A DNA stretch of 9,271 nucleotides from Anaerolineae bacterium (lineage in GTDB: Bacteria > Chloroflexota > Anaerolineae > E26-bin7), in assembly GCA_029933115.1 (NCBI GenBank), contig JAOZOT010000123.1, forward strand, positions 1 to 9,271, in the 5' to 3' direction. Position 1 is the first letter of the stretch. Every line of letters starts with the position of its first letter. The notes below the pieces were generated by a model that saw only the letters and a program-made list of their open reading frames with translations, had not been told where the DNA came from and searched no databases. The translations under genes and the position numbers were made by a program. Below are positions 1 through 4,292 of this stretch, piece after piece.

Positions 1-7
1 AGAGCAG

Positions 8-57
8 CATATCACCCTCCCGCAGGTTACCAACCCTGCGGGAGGGCCACTGCCCAC
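8..57. repeat. Dispersed hairpin repeat, copy 1
   Basis: The core is a perfect 12-bp inverted repeat, CCCTCCCGCAGG (15-26) against CCTGCGGGAGGG (35-46), with an 8-nt loop. A second copy lies at 7825-7874, at a constant offset of 7817. By hand count the two 50-nt copies differ at six positions. Four of these fall in or next to the loop and arm (22, 28, 29, 31) and two are at 12 and 47. The conserved tail CACTGCCCAC after the hairpin shows that the repeated unit is larger than the stem itself. It is probably a REP-like intergenic element. No T-run follows on either strand, so a terminator role is not supported. Confidence 0.75.
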
Positions 58-64
58 GCAGGGA

Positions 65-177
65 GAGCCCGAACCACGACGCCACACACTCAATGAGCAC
101 TGAGGCTTGCACTCTCACTCTCGGCCTGCGGTACCGAAAGCGCGAACTAACCCCACACACCCAGTGAGCACTGACGC
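65..177. repeat. Imperfect direct repeat pair, about 71-nt period
   Basis: The 25-nt segments 82-106 and 153-177 match at 22 positions and share CCACACAC and TGAGCACTGA. Weaker similarity extends upstream of each (AGCCCGAAC near 66-74 and AGCGCGAAC near 138-146), so this may be a decayed tandem duplication of about 71-73 nt. Function is unknown. An 11-bp inverted repeat (GGAGAGCCCGA at 62-72, TCGGGCTCTCC at 182-192) brackets the pair. Confidence 0.5.
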
Positions 178-276
178 GGCCTCGGGCTCTCCAGAAACAT
201 TGTAGCATGGAATAGCGACAAACACAAGCGGGCCAAGGCCGGTCGGCAGACCGACCGGGCCGGAGAGCAAATTCTG

Positions 277-304
277 TTTACAAAGTTGACTATTGAGCCA
301 TAAT
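277..304 (+). promoter_or_regulatory. Candidate sigma-70-type promoter for the ubiA-hypCDE block
   Basis: A -35 element TTTACA (277-282) and a -10 element CATAAT (299-304) are separated by 16 nt. Each matches the consensus at five of six positions. Transcription would begin near 311, giving a leader of about 50 nt before the start at 363. The position also argues against the upstream in-frame ATG at 303, which falls inside the -10 element. It is seen by eye only. Confidence 0.45.
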
Positions 305-362
305 GGGGTATCATTTAAACTCACCAGAACAACCAAACAAGACCTCAGAGGAGACGACAAGA

Positions 363-1235
363 ATGCTCATAGGCTTGTTGAAAACCATGCGACCCAAGCA
401 ATGGACCAAGAACATTGTTATCTTTGCCGCCTTGGTCTTTGACAGAAAGCTTTTCACCCCAGAACCGTTGGCCAAAACGGCGGCCGCCTTTATCCTGTTC
501 TGCCTTATCTCCAGTACAGTCTATCTCATTAATGACCTGGTGGATATTGAAAAGGACCGTCAGCACCCGGCCAAGCGCCACCGCCCCCTGGCTTCGGGGC
601 AATTAAAGCCCTCGGTGGCCTTGGTCGCTGCGGTGCTCATCCCCCTCGTCTGCCTGCCCCTCTCATTTGCACTGAAACCCTCCTTTGGCATCATCGCCCT
701 CTCTTACCTGGCGGTTATGATTGCCTACTCTTTTGTGCTCAAGCACGTTGTCATCATTGATGTTCTGACCATTGCCGCCGGCTTTGTCCTGCGGGTCGCG
801 GCCGGCGCCATCGTGGTGGAGGTAGAAAGGTTCTCGCCTTGGCTCTACGTTTGCATGACACTCCTGGCGCTGTTTCAGGGCTTTGGCAAGAGACGCCACG
901 AGTTGGTGGTGCTGGAAGGCAACGCTAACGAGCATCGGCCCAGCCTGAACGAATATACCCTGCAACTCCTGGATGAAATGATTGCTGTGGTAACCTCAGC
1001 TACTGTTGTGGCCTATTCCCTCTATACCTTCTCAGCACCCAATCTGCCCGCCAATCACGCTATGATGCTGACCATACCCTTTGTCCTCTACGGCATCTTC
1101 CGTTATTTATATCTCATCCATTTTAAGAAGGAAGGAGGCAGCCCTGAAGAGATCCTCCTCAGAGACAAGCCTTTTATTTTAAATTTTGGACTTTGGGGTT
1201 TGGCGGTGATAGCGATAATGTACTTATTGAAGTAG
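363..1235 (+). CDS. UbiA-family prenyltransferase, decaprenyl-phosphate phosphoribosyltransferase-like
   Basis: This is a 290-residue polytopic membrane enzyme of the UbiA superfamily. The best match is the decaprenyl-phosphate phosphoribosyltransferase (DPPR synthase) branch, which transfers 5-phosphoribose from PRPP to a polyprenyl phosphate at the cytoplasmic membrane. Visible marks are the N-terminal RPKQWTKN (residues 10-17) and the first Asp-rich motif NDLVDIEKD (57-65), followed by KRHRPLASG. The second active-site stretch begins at D133 and runs into GFVLRVAAG (140-148). The loop GFGKRRHEL (173-181) is typical of this branch. Several hydrophobic helices span the rest. I chose ATG 363 because AGAGGAGA (347-354) lies 8 nt upstream; the in-frame ATG at 303 sits in the promoter and has no Shine-Dalgarno sequence. 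The gene leads directly into hypC with a 57-nt gap. The lipid substrate is inferred, and another UbiA-type transferase remains possible. Confidence 0.85.
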   Translation: MLIGLLKTMRPKQWTKNIVIFAALVFDRKLFTPEPLAKTAAAFILFCLISSTVYLINDLVDIEKDRQHPAKRHRPLASGQLKPSVALVAAVLIPLVCLPLSFALKPSFGIIALSYLAVMIAYSFVLKHVVIIDVLTIAAGFVLRVAAGAIVVEVERFSPWLYVCMTLLALFQGFGKRRHELVVLEGNANEHRPSLNEYTLQLLDEMIAVVTSATVVAYSLYTFSAPNLPANHAMMLTIPFVLYGIFRYLYLIHFKKEGGSPEEILLRDKPFILNFGLWGLAVIAIMYLLK

Positions 1236-1292
1236 CGACCCGTATGGCTCTGCGCGACGGCGGTCCGCTATTCGCAGATTCTGGAGGAAACC

Positions 1293-1562
1293 ATGTGCTT
1301 GGGAATTCCCGGAAAGATCATCAGCATAGAAGAGAACGACCTTGGCGTTCGCATGGGAAAGGTGAGCTTTGGAGGGATCGTCAAAGAAGCTTGCCTGGCC
1401 TATACCCCTGAGGCTCAGGTGGGGGATTATGTGATCGTCCACGTCGGTTTTGCTATTAGCCGCCTGGACGAGGAAGAGGCCCAGCAGACGCTGGAGATGC
1501 TGGCCGAACTGGAGGAAGTGGCAGCGGAGCAGGGCGAGTCTCTCACTTACATCCTTCAGTAG
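1293..1562 (+). CDS. hypC: [NiFe] hydrogenase maturation chaperone HypC (HypC/HupF family)
   Basis: This is an 89-residue protein, the normal length for HypC. It begins MCLGIPGKI, with the essential Cys2 that (after Met removal) binds the iron of the Fe(CN)2CO precursor and forms the complex with HypD. The second conserved block, GDYVIVHVGFAI, contains His50. The C-terminal third is acidic and probably helical. HypC carries the iron fragment between HypD and the large-subunit precursor of the hydrogenase in the cytoplasm. GGAGGAA (1283-1289) sits just before the ATG. The gene follows the UbiA-type gene by 57 nt and precedes hypD by 57 nt, so co-transcription is likely. Assignment to HypC rather than its paralogue HybG/HupF cannot be settled from sequence alone. 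Confidence 0.95.
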   Translation: MCLGIPGKIISIEENDLGVRMGKVSFGGIVKEACLAYTPEAQVGDYVIVHVGFAISRLDEEEAQQTLEMLAELEEVAAEQGESLTYILQ

Positions 1563-1619
1563 ACCTGCACTACAAAGTCCCCGACCGAACCTTTTATCCC
1601 CCGTCGGTGTTAACCAACC

Positions 1620-2708
1620 ATGAAATACATAGACGAGTATCGAGATGAGATAGCAGCGCAGCGGTATGTCGAAGCTATCCGGCAAACAGTCACCCGGCCC
1701 TGGACGCTGATGGAAATCTGTGGCGGGCAGACCCACACCATCCTCAAATTCGGGCTGGACCGAATGTTGCCGAGGGAGGTGACTCTGGTCCACGGCCCCG
1801 GTTGCCCCGTCTGTGTGACCCCGATGGAGCTTTTGGACAAAGCCATCGCCATCGCTTCTCGCCCAGGGGTGATTTTTTGCTCCTTCGGCGATATGCTGCG
1901 GGTGCCTGGCTCTCACCAGGACCTGTTGATGGTCAAGGCGGAGGGCGGGGATGTGCGGATGGTCTATTCTCCTCTGGATGCGTTGAAACTGGCCCAGCAG
2001 AATCCGGATCAGGAGGTTGTCTTTTTCGCCGTAGGGTTCGAGACCACTGCTCCGGCCAACGCTATGGCCGTCTGGCAAGCTCAGCAGATGGGACTGCGGA
2101 ACTTTTCCATTCTCTCCGCCCACGTTTTGGTTCCTCCGGCCATCGAGGCTATCCTCAATGCCCCAGGCAACGAGGTGCAGGGCTTCCTGGCTCCTGGTCA
2201 CGTCTGCACCGTGATGGGGTATTGGGAGTATGAGCCCATCGCTGAGCGGTACCAAGTGCCCATCGTCGTCACCGGCTTTGAGCCGTTGGACATCCTCCAG
2301 GGACTTTTTATGACGCTGAAAGCTCTGGAGGAAGGGCGGCGGGAAGTGGAGAATCAATATGCCCGCTCCGTGCGCCGAGAGGGAAACGTCCAGGCCCAGC
2401 GGCTCATCCAGCAGGTCTTTGAGGTGACTGACCGGGCGTGGCGAGGGATTGGGGTGATCCCGCGCAGTGGGCTGCGACTGCGGGAGGAGTATGCCGAATT
2501 TGACGCCGAGCGGCGGTTCGACGTGGCAGAGATGGCTGTGGAGGAGTCGCCAGAATGTATTGCCGGGCTCATCTTGCAAGGGCGGAAGAAGCCGCCCGAA
2601 TGTCTCGCCTTCGGCACCCGCTGCACTCCGGAGCACCCCCTGGGCGCGCCGATGGTCTCCAGCGAGGGGGCGTGTTCTGCATATTACCGCTACACGCGTG
2701 AGGCGTGA
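1620..2708 (+). CDS. hypD: [NiFe] hydrogenase maturation protein HypD
   Basis: This is a 362-residue HypD, full length for the family. HypD is the Fe-S scaffold on which the Fe(CN)2CO unit is built together with HypC. The seven family cysteines are present: Cys34 in EICGGQTH, Cys62 and Cys65 in HGPGCPVCVTP, and the C-terminal set Cys313, Cys328, Cys335 and Cys352, which hold the [4Fe-4S] cluster. The core motifs GFETTAPA (139-146) and TGFEPLDILQG (218-228) are intact. The start MKYIDEYRD agrees with the usual HypD N-terminus, and a TAA at 1611-1613 is in frame just upstream, so ATG 1620 is the first possible ATG. No Shine-Dalgarno sequence is visible before it, which is unusual next to hypC and hypE. 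It is probably transcribed with hypC and hypE. Confidence 0.97.
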   Translation: MKYIDEYRDEIAAQRYVEAIRQTVTRPWTLMEICGGQTHTILKFGLDRMLPREVTLVHGPGCPVCVTPMELLDKAIAIASRPGVIFCSFGDMLRVPGSHQDLLMVKAEGGDVRMVYSPLDALKLAQQNPDQEVVFFAVGFETTAPANAMAVWQAQQMGLRNFSILSAHVLVPPAIEAILNAPGNEVQGFLAPGHVCTVMGYWEYEPIAERYQVPIVVTGFEPLDILQGLFMTLKALEEGRREVENQYARSVRREGNVQAQRLIQQVFEVTDRAWRGIGVIPRSGLRLREEYAEFDAERRFDVAEMAVEESPECIAGLILQGRKKPPECLAFGTRCTPEHPLGAPMVSSEGACSAYYRYTREA

Positions 2709-2720
2709 GAGGAGGAGGCG

Positions 2721-2801
2721 ATGAACTACGAGGAGTGGGCAAAGCCGGTCCCGCCGGAAATCACGGGGGGTTCGTCAGGGATAAGGAGGCTGGTGATATG
2801 A
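2721..2801 (+). pseudogene. 26-codon frame between hypD and hypE, possible four-helix-bundle protein remnant
   Basis: A short frame lies in the 89-nt gap between hypD and hypE. It starts at ATG 2721, directly behind the strong SD-like run GGAGGAGG (2711-2718, rather close). It ends with TGA 2799-2801, overlapping the hypE start as ATGA. The first residues, MNYEEWAKPVPPEITG, resemble from memory the N-terminus of four-helix-bundle (23S rRNA intervening-sequence type, S23-like) proteins, which commonly begin with a (N/D)YEEW...VP.EI.GD pattern. The remaining ten residues do not. My reading is that a deletion removed nearly all of such a gene and left its initiation region fused to the hypE leader. 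Alternatively it is a leader peptide that couples translation to hypE. It has not been checked against any database. Confidence 0.4.
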
Positions 2802-3859
2802 CTGAAGGACCCAACCACTTCACACTGTCCTGCCCCATTCCCATCCAAGAATACCCGGCCGTGCTCCTGGCTCACGGGGGAGGGGGCCGGCTGACCCAGA
2901 TGCTTATCGAGCGGATGTTCTTGCCCACCTTTCACAACCCAGCCCTGGAAACTCTCCACGACGGGGTGGTGCTAGAGGTGGGAGGCGCACGCCTGGCTTT
3001 CACTACCGATTCCTTCGTCATCAGCCCTATCTTTTTCCCCGGCGGCGACATCGGCGAACTGGCCGTCAATGGCACGGTCAACGACCTGGCTATGTGCGGT
3101 GCCCGTCCTTTGTACCTCTCCCTGGCCCTCATCTTGGAAGAAGGGTTTCCGATGGAGGATTTGTGGCAGGTGGTGCGCTCTGTCCAAGAGGCAGCGCAGA
3201 AGGCCGAGGTGGAGGTGGTGACCGGGGATACGAAGGTGGTGGATCGGGGGAAGGGAGACGGCATTTTCATCAATACCTCCGGCGTGGGGGTCATCCCCGA
3301 AGGGGTAGAGATCGCTCCCCAGCGGGTCTGCCCAGGGGATGTGGTGCTCATCAGCGGGGCCATCGCCGTCCACGGCATAGCCATCCTTTCGGTGCGGGAA
3401 GGGCTAGAGTTCGAGACAACCTTGGAAAGCGACACAGCCCCCCTCAGCGAACTGGTGGGGACACTGCTCCGAGCCACGGGGCCGCAGGTGCACATGCTGC
3501 GAGACCCCACCCGGGGCGGGGTGGCCAGCGCCCTCAACGAGATTGCCGCCAGTGCGAGCGTGGGAATCGTTTTAGAAGAGGCTCACATTCCCATCGGGGA
3601 CGAGGTAAAGGGAGCGTGTGAAATTCTAGGATTGGACCCTCTGTACGTGGCCAATGAGGGGAAGTGTCTGGCCATTGTGGCCAAAGAGGTAGCGGAAACA
3701 GCCCTGGAGGCGCTGCGCTCTCACCCTCTGGGCAGAGAGGCAGCTATCGTTGGACGGGTGGTGGAGGAACATCCCGGCACCGTAATTCTGCGCAGTCGAG
3801 TGGGAGGGAAACGGATAGTAGATATGCTCAGCGGCGAGCAACTGCCGCGGATTTGCTGA
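2798..3859 (+). CDS. hypE: Carbamoyl dehydratase HypE, [NiFe] hydrogenase maturation
   Basis: This is a 353-residue HypE of the PurM/AIR-synthase-like superfamily. In the pathway, HypF places a carbamoyl group on the C-terminal cysteine of HypE, and HypE uses ATP to dehydrate it to a thiocyanate that supplies the CN ligands to HypC-HypD. The protein ends in the diagnostic PRIC, with Cys353 as last residue. The N-terminal Gly-rich AHGGGGRLTQ, TTDSFVISP (69-77), NGTVNDLAMCGA (91-102), TGDTKVV (142-148), SGAIAVHG (186-193) and DPTRGGVA (236-243) are ATP-binding and core motifs of the family. I place the start at ATG 2798 because AAGGAGG (2783-2789) lies 8 nt before it; an in-frame ATG at 2705 would overlap hypD and add 31 residues without HypE character. 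It is the last gene of the block and converges with the receiver gene 13 nt downstream. Confidence 0.96.
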   Translation: MTEGPNHFTLSCPIPIQEYPAVLLAHGGGGRLTQMLIERMFLPTFHNPALETLHDGVVLEVGGARLAFTTDSFVISPIFFPGGDIGELAVNGTVNDLAMCGARPLYLSLALILEEGFPMEDLWQVVRSVQEAAQKAEVEVVTGDTKVVDRGKGDGIFINTSGVGVIPEGVEIAPQRVCPGDVVLISGAIAVHGIAILSVREGLEFETTLESDTAPLSELVGTLLRATGPQVHMLRDPTRGGVASALNEIAASASVGIVLEEAHIPIGDEVKGACEILGLDPLYVANEGKCLAIVAKEVAETALEALRSHPLGREAAIVGRVVEEHPGTVILRSRVGGKRIVDMLSGEQLPRIC

Positions 3860-3872
3860 GAGTGCAGCTTAA

Positions 3873-4259
3873 TCACCTTTGGAGCGCGCCCGTCCCCCCC
3901 AACCTGGCTTCAACGGCAATCAACAGATCCTCGGGCTCCAGCGGTTTCGTCAGATAATCGTCAACTCCCAGCTGCTTGCCGAATCTGATGTCTTCTCTTT
4001 CCCCTTTGGCGCTGAGGAAGATAAAGGGGACAGTTAACAGTTCGGGGTTTCGACGCACACGTTGGAAGAACTCGTAACCGTCCATCTCTGGCATCATGAT
4101 GTCAGAGATGATCAAATCGGGTTTGGTTCGCTCCAGCAAGGCCAGTGCTTCTAATCCATTGCAGGCTGACAAGACCTGATAGCCTTCCATTTCCAGAATT
4201 AATTCTATATTCATCAGAAAATCGCAATTGTCATCCAGCACGAGAATAGTCGCACTCAC
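3873..4259 (-). CDS. Stand-alone response regulator receiver protein
   Basis: This 128-residue protein consists of one CheY-like receiver domain and no output domain. The acidic pair Asp9-Asp10, phospho-acceptor Asp53 (in SDIMMPEMDG), Ser83 at the Thr/Ser switch position and Lys105 (in LTKP) are all present, so it should be phosphorylatable. It starts with GTG at 4259, with GGGGAGGTG about 10 nt upstream. It lies 33 nt behind the histidine kinase stop, so it is very probably in the same transcript and phosphorylated by that kinase. Its receiver is about 60% identical by hand count (100 aligned residues) to that of the OmpR-type regulator at 6935-7675, so the two are likely paralogues. It may act as a phosphate sink, an intermediate, or a protein-interaction regulator; the sequence does not say which. 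Confidence 0.93.
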   Translation of the reverse strand: MSATILVLDDNCDFLMNIELILEMEGYQVLSACNGLEALALLERTKPDLIISDIMMPEMDGYEFFQRVRRNPELLTVPFIFLSAKGEREDIRFGKQLGVDDYLTKPLEPEDLLIAVEARLGGTGALQR

Positions 4260-4292
4260 AGTTTGTAGACACCTCCCCTATATTTCGCAGAT

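Larger units (their letters stand above)
1..276. other. Non-coding leader region rich in repeats
   Basis: I see no credible gene in this stretch. The only open frames are short and lack a ribosome binding site or any recognisable protein character. It holds a strong hairpin repeat (8-57), an imperfect direct repeat pair (82-106 and 153-177), an 11-bp inverted repeat (62-72 against 182-192) and a small hairpin at 241-256 (6-bp arms, loop CAGA). The small hairpin has no T-run after it, so I do not call it a terminator. The region separates whatever lies to the left from the promoter at 277-304. Confidence 0.6.

Noticed and set aside
237..261. GGTCGG-CAGA-CCGACC hairpin as a terminator of an upstream gene
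   Set aside because: No T-run follows on either strand and no gene end is visible near it.
303..362. Longer start for the UbiA-type gene at ATG 303
   Set aside because: It lies inside the probable -10 element, has no Shine-Dalgarno sequence, and adds 20 polar residues not typical of the family; ATG 363 has a good SD.
1224..2636. Long minus-strand open frame of about 470 codons opposite hypC and hypD
   Set aside because: It is antisense to two well-recognised genes, rich in His/Pro/Gln/Leu as expected of a shadow frame, and shows no motif.
2705..2797. N-terminal extension of hypE from ATG 2705
   Set aside because: It would overlap the hypD stop and add 31 residues with no HypE character; AAGGAGG at 2783-2789 points to ATG 2798.
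3860..3872. Bidirectional terminator between hypE and the receiver gene
   Set aside because: The gap is only 13 nt and no stem-loop is visible in or around it.
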